DNA from: Thermobifida halotolerans
Lineage (GTDB): Bacteria; Actinomycetota; Actinomycetes; Streptosporangiales; Streptosporangiaceae
Direction: 5' to 3'
DNA: 64,000 nt
NCBI RefSeq assembly: GCF_003574835.2
Contig: NZ_CP063196.1
Location: 372,001 to 436,000 of the forward strand
Shown here: piece by piece, positions 8,178-16,926 of the stretch
How the letters are laid out: the number at the start of each line of letters is the position of its first letter
Numbering within the stretch: the first letter of the stretch is position 1
Translations under genes and position numbers: made by a program
Notes under the pieces: generated by a model
Told to the model about the DNA's origin: nothing
The model's database searches: none
Seen by the model: only the letters and a program-made list of their open reading frames with translations

Positions 8178-9107
8178 CTAGAACGGGCAGGTGGAGCGGT
8201 ACTCCTCGACGTCGCTGCCCCAACCGGTGCTGGGTCCGGGGCAGAGGAACTGGGTGTAGCGGGTGTCGTCGTCCACGAACCGCTTGAGCCAGGAGATGCT
8301 GTACTTGGCGATGGTGGTGTTGGACAGGTTCGGGGCGAAGTGGCTCGCTCCGTCGAGTTCCAGGTAGGCCTTGTCCAGTGAGCCGGGCAGGCTGTTGTAG
8401 AACGGCTCGGAGTGGGAGCGGACCGAGGCGATGGTGTCGTTCTCGGCTCCGATGATCAGGGTGGGGACCCGGACGCTGCCCCAGGTCTTGTCGGTGTGCC
8501 AGGGGGTCAGCGGGATGGCGGCCTGGAGGTCGGGGCGGCGTTCGGCCAGGCGCAGGGTGCCGCCGCCGCCCATGGAGTGGCCCATCGCCGCCAGGCGGCT
8601 GGAGTCGATGCGGTTGCGCACCGAGTAGGAAGAGTCCTCGACCATGTAGTCCAGGGCGGCGTCCAGTTGGCTGGCGCGGCTGTCCGGCTGGTCCAGGGTG
8701 GTGTTGGTGTCGATGGTCATGACCACGAAACCGTGGGAGGCCAGCCGCTCACCCAACCAGGAGATGGAGGACTGGGTGCCGGTGTAGCCGGGGGAGATCG
8801 CCACCGCGCCGAAGGTGTTGTTGTCGGTCGGGTAGTAGATCGTGCCCCCACCGAAACCGCGCGCCTGCAGACGGGACACTCTCTCCTCGTCGACCCGGAA
8901 CGGGCCGCGCAGCGCCTCGATGCTGGAGTTGGTGGGGTTGGGGCCGCGCTCGTAGGGGTTGGCGGCCTGTGCGGGGGAGGCGACGGCCACGGTGGCGGCG
9001 ACGACGGTGGCGGCCACGGCGGTCCTGGCGGCGGTCCTGGCGGCGGTCCGGGCGAGGCGGGACAGCGCCGACCGCGACGTGTCCCGCTGGGGGGTGGTGA
9101 TCGACAT
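8178..9107 (-). CDS. cut1: Secreted polyester hydrolase (cutinase), copy 1
   Basis: The product has 309 residues with a long twin-arginine-free Sec signal of about 47 residues ending ASPAQA before [10 protein letters not shown]. The mature enzyme is an alpha/beta hydrolase of the Thermobifida cutinase (PET-hydrolysing) family: oxyanion GYTG, nucleophile in GHSMGG, Asp in GAENDTIAS, His in DGASHFAP, and two cysteines near the C-terminus (FLCPGP and STCPF) for the usual disulfide. It cleaves cutin, triglycerides and aliphatic or aromatic polyesters outside the cell. The start at 9107 has an AGAGGAA region upstream. It is a duplicate of the next gene and differs mostly in residues 58-80, the loop after TFGAV, residues near VEDSSYS and the C-terminal GWGSD. 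Confidence 0.95.
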   Translation of the reverse strand: MSITTPQRDTSRSALSRLARTAARTAARTAVAATVVAATVAVASPAQAANPYERGPNPTNSSIEALRGPFRVDEERVSRLQARGFGGGTIYYPTDNNTFGAVAISPGYTGTQSSISWLGERLASHGFVVMTIDTNTTLDQPDSRASQLDAALDYMVEDSSYSVRNRIDSSRLAAMGHSMGGGGTLRLAERRPDLQAAIPLTPWHTDKTWGSVRVPTLIIGAENDTIASVRSHSEPFYNSLPGSLDKAYLELDGASHFAPNLSNTTIAKYSISWLKRFVDDDTRYTQFLCPGPSTGWGSDVEEYRSTCPF

Positions 9108-9271
9108 TCTCGTGTTCCTCTTCGTCTCTGGGCGGGGACCGGGCCTGGGCCGCACACTGCGCGTGTCGACGGGCCCGGTCCGCCACCTGACAACAGGGGG
9201 GTGAGCGGTGCCGCTCGGGGGATGCGGAACCGGCCTGTCCTCGTCGCGTCCGGTACCAGGGGTTCCTCCGT

Positions 9272-9298
9272 GCCGTTCGCCGTGGGGAACCGAACGGC
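9272..9298 (-). promoter_or_regulatory. Conserved hairpin in the cutinase 1 leader
   Basis: Arms GCCGTTCG (9272-9279) and CGAACGGC (9291-9298) lie about 165 bases upstream of the cutinase 1 start. The equivalent hairpin before cutinase 2 is kept with a longer stem. If transcription starts in the conserved AT-rich block near 9430-9500, this would be a structured 5' leader; it could instead be a transcription stop or regulator site. Confidence 0.4.
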
Positions 9299-9612
9299 CC
9301 GGACTCACCGGAGCCGCGCCTCCCCGGCGAGGAGGCGGGAGGCGTGACCTTCACGACCGATGGACGGGGCGGGTACCGCGCGTCTCCCGGACGGTGTGCC
9401 GCTCGGCGAGCGCGGAAGGAGACTCGGTGTTTATCAGCTCCTTATCTCGGCTGCGTTGCCACTATGTGTCATCGCTCGATTACGACGCATCCGTGAAACC
9501 ACCAGTGTGTCCGAGTGGCCGGGGCGGCGGCTGCCGTGCGAGGCCGGAGCCGGTGCGGGGCGACCGGCGCCCCGTGGGAGGGCGGAGGAGCCGCGTACCG
9601 ATGGCGGAAAGG

Positions 9613-9645
9613 CCGATGGCGGCCACGGAACGTGACCGCCATCGG
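9613..9645 (-). terminator. Terminator after cutinase 2
   Basis: CCGATGGCGG (9613-9622) pairs with CCGCCATCGG (9636-9645), and the 13-base loop can add an inner ACG/CGT stem. It lies 51 bases after the minus-strand stop at 9696. Confidence 0.65.
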
Positions 9646-9695
9646 GGTGAGGGGGAGAGGCCCTCCCGAGGGGAGGGAGAAGGAAGCCGGCGTCC

Positions 9696-10607
9696 TTAGA
9701 ACGGGCAGGTGGAGCGGTACTCCTCCACCTCGCCGAACAGGCCGGTGCTGGGTCCGGGGCAGAGGAACTGGGTGTAGCGGGTGTCGTCGTCCACGAACCG
9801 CTTGAGCCAGGAGATGCTGTACTTGGCGATGGTGGTGTTGGACAGGTTCGGGGCGAAGTGGCTCGCTCCGTCGAGTTCCAGGTAGGCCTTGTCCAGTGAG
9901 CCGGGCAGGCTGTTGTAGAACGGCTCGGAGTGGGAGCGGACCGAGGCGATGGTGTCGTTCTCGGCTCCGATGATCAGGGTGGGGACCCGGACGCTGCCCC
10001 AGGTCTTGTCGGTGTGCCAGGGGGTCAGCGGGATGGCGGCCTGGAGGTCGGGGCGGCGTTCGGCCAGGCGCAGGGTGCCGCCGCCGCCCATGGAGTGGCC
10101 CATCGCCGCCAGGCGGCTGGAGTCGATGCGGTTGCGCACCGTGGAGGAGCTCCGGTTGACCATGTAGTCCAGGGCGGCGTCCAGTTGGCTGGCGCGGCTG
10201 TCCGGCTGGTCCAGGGTGGTGTTGGTGTCGATGGTCATGACCACGAAGCCCTGGGAGGCCAGGCGCGGACCGAGCCAGGAGATGGAGGACTGGGTGCCGG
10301 TGTAGCCGGGGGAGATCGCCACCGCGCCGAAGGTCTCGTTGGTGCCGGTCGGGTAGTAGATCGTGCCCCCACCGAAACCGCTCACCAGCGAGGAGACGCT
10401 GTCCTCGCTGACCGAGTAGGGGCCGCGCAGCGCCTCGATGCTGGAGTTGGTGGGGTTGGGGCCGCGCTCGTAGGGGTTGGCGGCCTGTGCGGGGGAGGCG
10501 ACGGCCACGGTGGCGGCGACAGCCGTGGCGGCCACGGCGGTCCTGGCAGCGACCCGAACGAGGCGGGACAGGGCCGAGGAGGCCTGCCGGGGGGAGGTGC
10601 TGGACAT
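9696..10607 (-). CDS. cut2: Secreted polyester hydrolase (cutinase), copy 2
   Basis: The product has 303 residues with a signal peptide of about 39 residues ending ASPAQA and the same mature start [10 protein letters not shown]. The catalytic Ser (GHSMGG), Asp (AENDTIAS) and His (ASHFAP) and the C-terminal cysteine pair are all kept. Compared with copy 1 it has [14 protein letters not shown] in the early loop, a two-residue longer GTNETF loop, [10 protein letters not shown] in place of VEDSSYS, and a C-terminus [10 protein letters not shown] identical to the T. fusca type. Since both copies keep all active-site residues, both are probably functional, with small differences in surface loops. 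The start at 10607 follows the first copy; the longer reading to 10745 is not needed. Confidence 0.95.
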   Translation of the reverse strand: MSSTSPRQASSALSRLVRVAARTAVAATAVAATVAVASPAQAANPYERGPNPTNSSIEALRGPYSVSEDSVSSLVSGFGGGTIYYPTGTNETFGAVAISPGYTGTQSSISWLGPRLASQGFVVMTIDTNTTLDQPDSRASQLDAALDYMVNRSSSTVRNRIDSSRLAAMGHSMGGGGTLRLAERRPDLQAAIPLTPWHTDKTWGSVRVPTLIIGAENDTIASVRSHSEPFYNSLPGSLDKAYLELDGASHFAPNLSNTTIAKYSISWLKRFVDDDTRYTQFLCPGPSTGLFGEVEEYRSTCPF

Positions 10608-10765
10608 TCTCGTGTTCCTTTTCGTCCATGGGCGGGGCCGCACCGGAGTCGCACGCGGCGCGTGTCGACAGATGCGGTCCTCCGCCTCACAACAGGGGGT
10701 TGGGCGGCGCCGTCCGGGCGGCGCGCAGACCGACGTCCCGGTCACCCGGTGTCAGGGGTTCCTCC

Positions 10766-10796
10766 GTGCCGTTCGCCGTGGGGAACCGAACGGCAC
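10766..10796 (-). promoter_or_regulatory. Conserved hairpin in the cutinase 2 leader
   Basis: GTGCCGTTCG (10766-10775) pairs with CGAACGGCAC (10787-10796) around 11 bases. Position and loop match the hairpin upstream of cutinase 1, and the stem is 2 bp longer. Confidence 0.4.
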
Positions 10797-11043
10797 GGAC
10801 TCACCGGAGCCGCGCCTCCCGGGGAGGAGATCGGGAGGCGCGGCTCCACCGCCGTCGGAACGGACGGAATCCGATCCGGAAAGGACGTCGGGAGGGATCT
10901 CGGGAGGGATCTCGGGGCTCCGGGCCGTTGCGGTCGGCCCCGCCCGAGGGGGTTGTACTGGGGAAATCCGGTGTTTATCAACTCCTTGTCTCGGATGCAT
11001 CGCAACTATTCGCTACCGCTTGATTACGGCGCATCCGTGAAAT

Positions 11044-11271
11044 CACCAGTGTAGGGAAAACCCCTGTTCAGAGTGGGTGGTTTGGAAGAGGAAGAGGGGG
11101 ACCGAAGGAGCGGGCAGGGGTGGGAGGGCTCCCAGGAAACCGTTGGCCATCAGCGGGAGAAACCGGAAATACCGGAAAGAAAAGCACTCGGAGGGTATTT
11201 CACGGAGGAAAGGGCGCCACTCCGCCGCCCGCCCCCGGCCCGAAACGCCCCGCCGGGAGGCCCCGCCCGGA
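11044..11271. other. Purine-rich spacer without a gene
   Basis: G/A-rich runs with several CCGGAAA-like words occur here. I see no coding signature or clear hairpin. Confidence 0.4.
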
Positions 11272-12792
11272 TCACTCGGACGCGGCCGCCGGGCTCCACT
11301 CGGGCACGTACAGCACCCAGGCGCGCGGATCGTCGTCGGGGCCCAGCGGCAGGGCGCGCCAGTCGGCGGCCCAGTCGGGCGGGTCGCCGTCCTTGGCGAG
11401 CAGGCCGAACGGGACGGTGCGGCCCAGGGCGAGCAGTTCGTCCAGGGTGTGCGTGGTGTTGTTGCCCGACGGCGCGGCCGAGGCGCACCCCGTGTAGTAG
11501 GCGACCGGGATGGCCTCGTCCCCGGTGAGCAGGCAGGGCGGACGCAGCCCGGCGGCGTGCAGTTCACCGGCGAGCCGCTCGTAGTCCTCCCGCGCCACCA
11601 CATGGGTGTTGACCCAGTGTGTCAGGATCACTCCCTGGATGAGCAGGTGCCCGACCACCGCCACGGCCAGGCCCGCGCCCAGCACGGGACGCAGCCTCGG
11701 GCGTACCGACGCCCACGAGTAGGCCAGTCCGGCCGCCGCGGGCAGCATCAGCAGGGCGTAGGTCGGCTGCAGGAAGCGCGGGGCCGAGTAGGAGATGAGG
11801 AAGAGGTAGGTGAACGACATCGACGCCGCGACGACAACGGGCAGCCATCCCAGAGCGGGCCGTCCCACCCGGTGGGCGGTCGCCACCCCGAACACCGCCA
11901 GCGCCGACAGCGCGATCGGCCACAGCAGGGCCGGCCAGCGCACCAGGTCCTCGTCGCAGGGGCGACACAGCAGCGGCCCGTCCAGGGTGTTGAGCGCATA
12001 CCCCAGGCTGAAGGTCCACCCGGTGCCGCCCTGGATCTCCGAGGCCCGGTCCAGCCGCTCCCACACGCCCCCGTAGGCCAGTTCCGCCTCCGCCAGCCAC
12101 GGCCCCACACCGGCCAGGGCGCCGAGGACGACGGCCGCGACGACCGCAGGGCGGCGCCACGCCGGAACCGCCAGCACGGCCAGCCCCAGGGGCGCGGTCA
12201 GCCAGAAGGCGTCGCTGGGCCGCATCAGCCCGGCCACCGCCAGCATCGCCGCCAGTGCCACCAGCGCCGACCGGGACCCCGGTTCGCGCACCGCCACCAG
12301 GAGCCAGCCGACCGCGCCCACGGCGGCCATCGCCGTGTAGTGGTTGGGCATCGCCGCGGCCGCGTAGAACAGGCTCACCCACAGGCTCGCGTAGCCCAGC
12401 GCCGCCAGCGGAGCCACCGAACCGCGCGGCCACAGCCGCAGCCACGGCCAGAACGCCGCGAACATCGCCGCGGCGGCGGCCACCGCCAGCCACAGCCGCA
12501 GCGCGACCACCGAGTCGGTCACCAGCACCACCGGCGCGGTCAGCAGTGAGACGCCCCGGGAACGGGGAGCGCTGAAGAAGGCCGCGGGATTGCGCGGGTC
12601 GTACTGGCTGGCGTAGACGATCTCGTCCCAGCCGAGCCCCAGCCACGGCGGCACCAGGGTGAGGCCCACGGCGGCGAAGCCCGCGCACACCGCGCCCAGC
12701 GCCCACGCCCCCTCGGGGAGCCGCCGTCCCCGCCCTCTCGGCGCTCGGTCCGGCTCCGCGGTGGTCGGGGAAGTCCTGAGTACGGATGACAC
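11272..12792 (-). CDS. Polytopic membrane protein resembling GT-C glycosyltransferases
   Basis: The product has 506 residues with about ten hydrophobic segments. After the first helix comes WLGLGWDEIVYASQYDPRN, an acidic D-E pair on the first extracellular loop as in GT-C enzymes (ArnT/PMT-like) that use lipid-phosphate sugars. The last ~110 residues (from YERLAGELHAAG) form a soluble extracellular tail, and CLLTGDEAIPVAYYTGC may hold a disulfide. The start is GTG at 12792 with GAGGAGAGA upstream. It is a single gene. A role in cell-surface glycosylation is inferred; a protein of unknown function with the same topology cannot be excluded. Confidence 0.6.
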   Translation of the reverse strand: MSSVLRTSPTTAEPDRAPRGRGRRLPEGAWALGAVCAGFAAVGLTLVPPWLGLGWDEIVYASQYDPRNPAAFFSAPRSRGVSLLTAPVVLVTDSVVALRLWLAVAAAAAMFAAFWPWLRLWPRGSVAPLAALGYASLWVSLFYAAAAMPNHYTAMAAVGAVGWLLVAVREPGSRSALVALAAMLAVAGLMRPSDAFWLTAPLGLAVLAVPAWRRPAVVAAVVLGALAGVGPWLAEAELAYGGVWERLDRASEIQGGTGWTFSLGYALNTLDGPLLCRPCDEDLVRWPALLWPIALSALAVFGVATAHRVGRPALGWLPVVVAASMSFTYLFLISYSAPRFLQPTYALLMLPAAAGLAYSWASVRPRLRPVLGAGLAVAVVGHLLIQGVILTHWVNTHVVAREDYERLAGELHAAGLRPPCLLTGDEAIPVAYYTGCASAAPSGNNTTHTLDELLALGRTVPFGLLAKDGDPPDWAADWRALPLGPDDDPRAWVLYVPEWSPAAASE

Positions 12793-12906
12793 GGTCTCTC
12801 CTCGGTCGGACGGGCAGATGCCGGAGGGAACGCGGGGCGCGGCGGTCAGTCAGCCCCGGGAGACGGCACGCCCGACTCCCCGGAGCGGATTCGGTCGTCC
12901 CGCGCG

Positions 12907-12949
12907 GCGCCGCGGCCGACGGGCGCTCCGCCGACGGCGGCCGCGGCGC
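12907..12949 (-). terminator. Terminator after the zinc dehydrogenase
   Basis: Perfect 12-bp GC arms (12907-12918, 12938-12949) lie 16 bases beyond the minus-strand stop at 12965. Confidence 0.65.
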
Positions 12950-12964
12950 GCGGCCCCGCACGGG

Positions 12965-14140
12965 TCACGGGTGGAACAGCGTCTTGACCATCCCGCCGGA
13001 CTTGCGCTGGAACGCCGAGTAGGCGCGTGGCGCGTCGGACAGGGGGAGCCGGTGGGTGGCGAAGGAGTCCACACCCAGTGGGTCGTCGTCGATGAGCAGC
13101 GGCATGATCTCGTCCATCCAGCGTCGGACGTTGGCCTGCCCCATGCGCAACTGGATCTGCTTGTCGAACAGGGTGAGCATGGGAAGCGGGTCGGCCGTGC
13201 CGCCGTAGACCCCGGTCAGGGAGATGGTGCCCCCGCGTCTGACCAGGTCGATGGCGGTGTGGAAGGCGGTGAGCCGGTCCACGCCCGCGGTGGTCATGGC
13301 CTTGGCGGCCAATCCCTTGGGCAGCAGCGACGTCATGCGCTGCACGGTCTTGACCACCGTCGCCCCGTGCGCCTCCATACCGACGGCGTCGATGACGGAG
13401 TCGGGACCGCGTCCGTCGGTGCGGTCCCGGATCGCCTCGACGACGTCGTCGCCGAAGACGAAGGTCTGCACTCCGCGCTTCTCGGCCCGGGCGATCCGCT
13501 CGGGCACCAGGTCCACGCCGAAGACCTGTTCGATACCGAGGTGCTGGGCGATCCGGCAGCACATGTCGCCGATGGGGCCCAGCCCCAGCACCGCGAGGCT
13601 CCCGCCGGGCGGGACCTCGGCGTAGCGCACGGCCTGCCACGCGGTCGACAGAACGTCGGAGAGGTAGACGAAACGGTCGTCGGGCGGACCCTCGGGGACT
13701 TTGACGGGGCCGTAGTCGGCGTGCGGAACGCGCAGGAACTCCGCCTGCGCGCCGGGGACGGCGCCGTAGAGGTTGGTGTAGCCGAAGATCTCGGCGCCCA
13801 TGCCCTTCTCGCGGACCTGGGTGGTCTCGCACTGGGTCTGCAGTCCCTGCTCGCACATGAAACAGTGGCCGCAGGCGATCTGGAACGGCACCACGACCCG
13901 GTCGCCGGGGCGCAGGTCGGTCACCTCGTCGCCGACCTCCTCCACCACGCCCATCGGCTCGTGGCCGAGGATGTCGCCCTCGTTCATGAAGGGCGCCATC
14001 ACCTCGTACAGGTGCAGGTCGGAGCCGCACAGTCCGGTACTGGTGACGCGGATGACCGCGTCGGTGGGCTCCTGGACCGTCGGATCGGGCACGGTCTCCA
14101 CGCGCACATCGCGCGGTCCGTGCCAGGTGAGGGCTCGCAT
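12965..14140 (-). CDS. Zinc-dependent alcohol dehydrogenase (formaldehyde dehydrogenase-like)
   Basis: The product has 391 residues of the medium-chain dehydrogenase family. Catalytic zinc ligands are in GLCGSDLHLY (Cys) and LGHEPMGVVEEVG (His-Glu). Structural zinc would be held by CGHCFMCEQGLQTQC, which has the expected four cysteines. The Rossmann fold carries LGLGPIGDMCCRIAQHLG. The extra loop and length place it with the 390-residue, NAD-linked group related to glutathione-independent formaldehyde dehydrogenases. The start at 14140 has GGAGGAG upstream. It lies beside manganese catalase on the same strand but is separated by a terminator, so it is transcribed independently. Detoxification of an aldehyde or alcohol is the likely role. 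Confidence 0.9.
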   Translation of the reverse strand: MRALTWHGPRDVRVETVPDPTVQEPTDAVIRVTSTGLCGSDLHLYEVMAPFMNEGDILGHEPMGVVEEVGDEVTDLRPGDRVVVPFQIACGHCFMCEQGLQTQCETTQVREKGMGAEIFGYTNLYGAVPGAQAEFLRVPHADYGPVKVPEGPPDDRFVYLSDVLSTAWQAVRYAEVPPGGSLAVLGLGPIGDMCCRIAQHLGIEQVFGVDLVPERIARAEKRGVQTFVFGDDVVEAIRDRTDGRGPDSVIDAVGMEAHGATVVKTVQRMTSLLPKGLAAKAMTTAGVDRLTAFHTAIDLVRRGGTISLTGVYGGTADPLPMLTLFDKQIQLRMGQANVRRWMDEIMPLLIDDDPLGVDSFATHRLPLSDAPRAYSAFQRKSGGMVKTLFHP

Positions 14141-14243
14141 TCGGGTCTTCTCCTCCCGCGTGTCCGGTCGCGTTGTGCACAGGTGACCGGAAACGGCGCC
14201 GTCAATCACCCCGAAGCGGAATCTTTTCCGCGATCGTGGGAGA

Positions 14244-14277
14244 ACCGGTGCCGGACCCGGACGGGTCCGGCACCGGT
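14244..14277 (-). terminator. Terminator after manganese catalase
   Basis: Perfect 15-bp arms (14244-14258, 14263-14277) with a 4-base loop lie 39 bases after the catalase stop on the minus strand. Confidence 0.75.
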
Positions 14278-14315
14278 GCGCCGACGGGAGGCACGGCCTC
14301 CCGTCGCGGGTGGGC

Positions 14316-15224
14316 CTACTCGAAGACGTCCTTGACCTTGTCGGTCAGGCTCTCGCGAGGACCGGGGGCGCGCTGGGCGCCCTTGGCCGACCCCTCACCG
14401 GGTACTCCGGCGAACGTTCCGTACAGTTTCGGGTCGGGCGGCGGAGCCGAGGCGGGGCCGCCCAGCGGGTCGGGGTTGTCGAGGTAGCGCAGTTCGTGCT
14501 GACCGTCGGGCGCGGGCCGCTGCGCCCAGCGGCCCTGGGCGGCCGTGCTCCCCTCCGACAGCCCCCAGATGGTGTTGGCGTGGGTCTGGTTCTCCTCGTC
14601 GAACAGGGCGGTGGGCGCGACCGTGCCCTCCAGCCCGTCCTCCTTGAGTTCCTCGATGGCGGCCAGCCACATGTTCTGGTGCACGGTGTCGCGGGCGAGG
14701 TTGAACTTCAGCATCTCCTTCACGCCCGGGTCGTCGGTCATGTTGTACAGCCGCGCGGTCTGCAGCCGCCCCTGCGCCTCGGCCGCGACGTTGGCGTAGA
14801 AGTCGGCGAGGAGGTTGCCGCTGGCCACGATGTACTTGCCGTTCCAGGGGGTGCCCGCCGAGTCGGCCGGAACGGGGCCGCCTCCCGACACGATCGCCTG
14901 CTGGGGGTTCATCCCGCCGACGACGGCCGCCACCACCGGGTCCCTCACCGCTTCGGCGGTGGTCTCGGAGGGGGCGCCCTCCAGCAGCCGCGCCACCATC
15001 GTGGCCAGCATCTCCACGTGGCCGATCTCCTCGGTGGCCACGTCCATGATGAGGTCCTTGTACTTGCCCTCCATGCGGCAGTTCCACCCCTGGAAGAGGT
15101 ACTGCATGGTCACGGTCATCTCACCGAAGGCCCCGCCGATCAGCTCCTGGAGCTTCATCGCGAACAGCGGGTCGGGCTTCTCGGGCTTGGCTTCGAACTG
15201 CAGGCGTTTGTCGTGACGGAACAT
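14316..15224 (-). CDS. Manganese catalase
   Basis: The product has 302 residues of the ferritin-like di-manganese catalase family, which turns hydrogen peroxide into water and oxygen without haem. The helical bundle ligand segments are visible: a Glu in the LQELIGGAFGEMTVTMQYLF helix, VATEEIGHVEMLATM with a Glu and His, and a later helix NLARDTVHQNMWLAAIEELK with Glu and His. The C-terminal strap is long, with PDPKLYGTFAGVPGEG. The start at 15224 has GGGAG upstream. A GTTC-N16-GGTAGC motif 62 bases upstream fits control by the SigB-type factor encoded 0.5 kb away. Catalases of this type in actinobacteria often belong to spore or desiccation responses. Confidence 0.92.
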   Translation of the reverse strand: MFRHDKRLQFEAKPEKPDPLFAMKLQELIGGAFGEMTVTMQYLFQGWNCRMEGKYKDLIMDVATEEIGHVEMLATMVARLLEGAPSETTAEAVRDPVVAAVVGGMNPQQAIVSGGGPVPADSAGTPWNGKYIVASGNLLADFYANVAAEAQGRLQTARLYNMTDDPGVKEMLKFNLARDTVHQNMWLAAIEELKEDGLEGTVAPTALFDEENQTHANTIWGLSEGSTAAQGRWAQRPAPDGQHELRYLDNPDPLGGPASAPPPDPKLYGTFAGVPGEGSAKGAQRAPGPRESLTDKVKDVFE

Positions 15225-15285
15225 CCCTGCTCCCTTCCGAGTGGGACGGACCCCTGCCCGGCCGCAGGAGTCCGGAGTGGCGACG

Positions 15286-15311
15286 GCTACCCGGCAGATC
15301 GGCGAAGGAAC
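15286..15311 (-). promoter_or_regulatory. SigB/SigF-type promoter for manganese catalase
   Basis: Read on the minus strand, GTTC (15311-15308), 16 bases, then GGTAGC (15291-15286). This is the same pattern as before five other genes in this island. Confidence 0.6.
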
Positions 15312-15355
15312 GCGGAGGTGCCAGGGATGGTGAAAGCTTTCCGTCGACTCTTCGG

Positions 15356-15380
15356 GTTTCACGGCGGCTTCTGTGGTCAG
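15356..15380 (+). promoter_or_regulatory. Variant SigB-type motif before the MerR gene
   Basis: GTTT (15356-15359), 15 bases, GGTCAG (15375-15380), 43 bases before the MerR start. ChaB has the identical -10 word and spacing (22394-22418). Confidence 0.35.
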
Positions 15381-15423
15381 CGACGGTGCCGAGAACACCG
15401 AATCGATCGGGAAGGGGACCACC

Positions 15424-15684
15424 ATGGCCAACACCTCGACACCGCCCGAGCCGGGGCTGAGGTCGCTGCGCGCGGTGGCCGACAGCGTGGGCGTCTCGCC
15501 TCTGGCGGTCCGGCTGTACGAGAACAGGGGGCTGGTGTCACCGATCCGTCGCCCCGACGGGAGCCGCGGTTACCGGGACACCGACGTCGTCCGGCTGCGC
15601 CGCGTGGTGGAACTGCTCGACCAGGGCGTCGACTTCACCACGATCGGCTACGTCCTCGACTCCGGGCCGGAACCGGCGGAGTGA
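15424..15684 (+). CDS. Short MerR-family DNA-binding protein
   Basis: At 86 residues this is only a MerR DNA-binding domain: SLRAVADSVGVSPLAVRLYE, then RGLVSPIRRPDGSRGYRDTD, with the wing ending VVRLRRVVELLDQGVDFTTI. The long dimerisation helix and effector domain are missing. MerR usually starts helix 2 with R-Y-Y/W; here it is RLYE. Short versions of this kind occur in actinobacteria (BldC-like or HspR-like), where they act as small DNA-binding proteins. The start at 15424 has AAGGGGA upstream. It is divergent from manganese catalase, with 199 bp between, so it may regulate it. Confidence 0.8.
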   Translation: MANTSTPPEPGLRSLRAVADSVGVSPLAVRLYENRGLVSPIRRPDGSRGYRDTDVVRLRRVVELLDQGVDFTTIGYVLDSGPEPAE

Positions 15685-15738
15685 GCCGACGTCAACGGGG
15701 AATCGGTGCGTCCCCGCTGACGTCGGAAACCTCCCGTG

Positions 15739-16578
15739 TCAGTGCTCCCCCACGAGCTGGCTGCGCAGGGTCGCCAGGATGGCCGCGAGCCTGCGTGACA
15801 CGTGCATCTGCGACAGCCCCACGATCTCGGCGATCTGCGCCTGGGTCTTGTCCCCGGCGAACCGGAGCAGCAGGATGCGCCGGTCGCGGGGAGACAGCGC
15901 GGCCAGTGCGGGACGCAGCGCCGCGTGGTCGACGACCCGCTCCAGGGCGTCGTCCAGTCCGCCGAGTGTGTCGCCCAGCGTGGCGCCGTCGTCGTCGGGG
16001 CCGAAGGGCACGTCCAGGGAGAGCGTGCTGTAGGCGCGTGCGGCGTCGATGAGCTCGAGGGTCTCCTCCTCGCCCATCTCCAGCAGTTCCCCCAGTTCCC
16101 GCACGGTCGGCGAACGCCCGTGCTGCTGGGTGAACTCGGCGGTCACCCGGTTGAGTTCGGCGCGCCGCTCCTGGTACTTGCGCGGTACCCGGATCGCCCA
16201 CGTGCGGTCCCGGAAGTGCCGTTTCACCTCGCCGGTCATCATCGGCAGCGCGTAGGAGATGAACTCCTTGCCGTAGGCGGGGTTGAAGTTGCGGATGGCG
16301 TTGTACAGCCCGACCATCGCGACCTGGCGCAGGTCCTCCTCGGGTTCGCCGCGGTTGCGGTACTGGCGCGCGATGCGTCGGGCCACGGGAGCGTGCAGTT
16401 CGGTCAGCTTGAGGTAGATGCGTTCGCGGGCGTCCGGATTCTCGCGGACGCGGTCGAGTTCGTCGAGCAGTTCGCGGGTCTGGCGCAGGTAGGCTTCGTC
16501 GGCATGGCGGGTTGACGGGCCGCGGCGACCGCGTCTGCCGCTGGCGCCGCAACCGCTGTGTGAAACCGAAACGGACAT
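15739..16578 (-). CDS. RNA polymerase sigma factor, SigB/SigF/SigG family
   Basis: The product has 279 residues. Region 2 is seen as EEDLRQVAMVGLYNAIRNFN and then FISYALPMMTGEVKRHFRD; region 3 follows with RVPRKYQERRAELN and GRSPTVRELGELLEMGEEE; region 4 ends with DKTQAQIAEIVGLSQMHVSR, a standard helix-turn-helix. Group 3 factors of this type direct general stress and sporulation genes in actinobacteria and are normally held by an anti-sigma kinase. No anti-sigma or antagonist gene is adjacent, so its partners are elsewhere. Genes around it carry GTTT-N15/16-GGT motifs that resemble the known SigB/SigF consensus (GTTT and GGGTA-type). Confidence 0.92.
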   Translation of the reverse strand: MSVSVSHSGCGASGRRGRRGPSTRHADEAYLRQTRELLDELDRVRENPDARERIYLKLTELHAPVARRIARQYRNRGEPEEDLRQVAMVGLYNAIRNFNPAYGKEFISYALPMMTGEVKRHFRDRTWAIRVPRKYQERRAELNRVTAEFTQQHGRSPTVRELGELLEMGEEETLELIDAARAYSTLSLDVPFGPDDDGATLGDTLGGLDDALERVVDHAALRPALAALSPRDRRILLLRFAGDKTQAQIAEIVGLSQMHVSRRLAAILATLRSQLVGEH

Positions 16579-16926
16579 TGCGAAACGTCCCCCGCAGGGT
16601 CATGGTGCGTGGTCTGCGCACTTCGGACGGGCGTGACGACGACGGCCCGCTCCGCCCGGTGCCGTCGCCGTTTCTGGTCCAGAGCGGGTCACCGGGTGGT
16701 CTCCGGTGCCGTTCTTCCGGCGAAATCGGGCCGAAGTGGCGGATGGGATTTAGGTCCGCATTTGGACCCGGATTCGCCACCCACTGTAAGCAAGAGATCA
16801 CGCAAGGGGAACAGACGCGGCCGAAACCGGGAAGTTGTTTTGCCCAGGGACAACACGCCGAGGTTTGGGACGGGCCGGATCGGTGAGTGGGTTTCCCCAG
16901 CGGCTACGGACGACCGGGGAGGCGGT
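16579..16926. promoter_or_regulatory. Divergent promoter region (sigma factor and SDR)
   Basis: A 348-bp gap without a gene. For the plus strand, GTTT (16863-16866), 15 bases and GGTGAG (16882-16887) lie 39 bases before the SDR start and resemble the local SigB-type motif. I see no equally clear motif for the sigma gene itself. Confidence 0.4.

Larger units (their letters stand above)
8178..11043. repeat. Tandem ~1.5-kb duplication: cutinase gene plus upstream region
   Basis: The coding parts (8178-9107 and 9696-10607) are nearly identical over long stretches. The similarity continues upstream: a block around the hairpins at 9272-9298 and 10766-10796 matches, as does an AT-richer block at 9430-9510 and 10972-11043 (GTGTTTATCA, then CGCATCCGTGAAA). 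The offset is about 1520-1540 bp. Between them, sequences have diverged more, so the distal block and hairpin look selectively kept. Confidence 0.85.
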
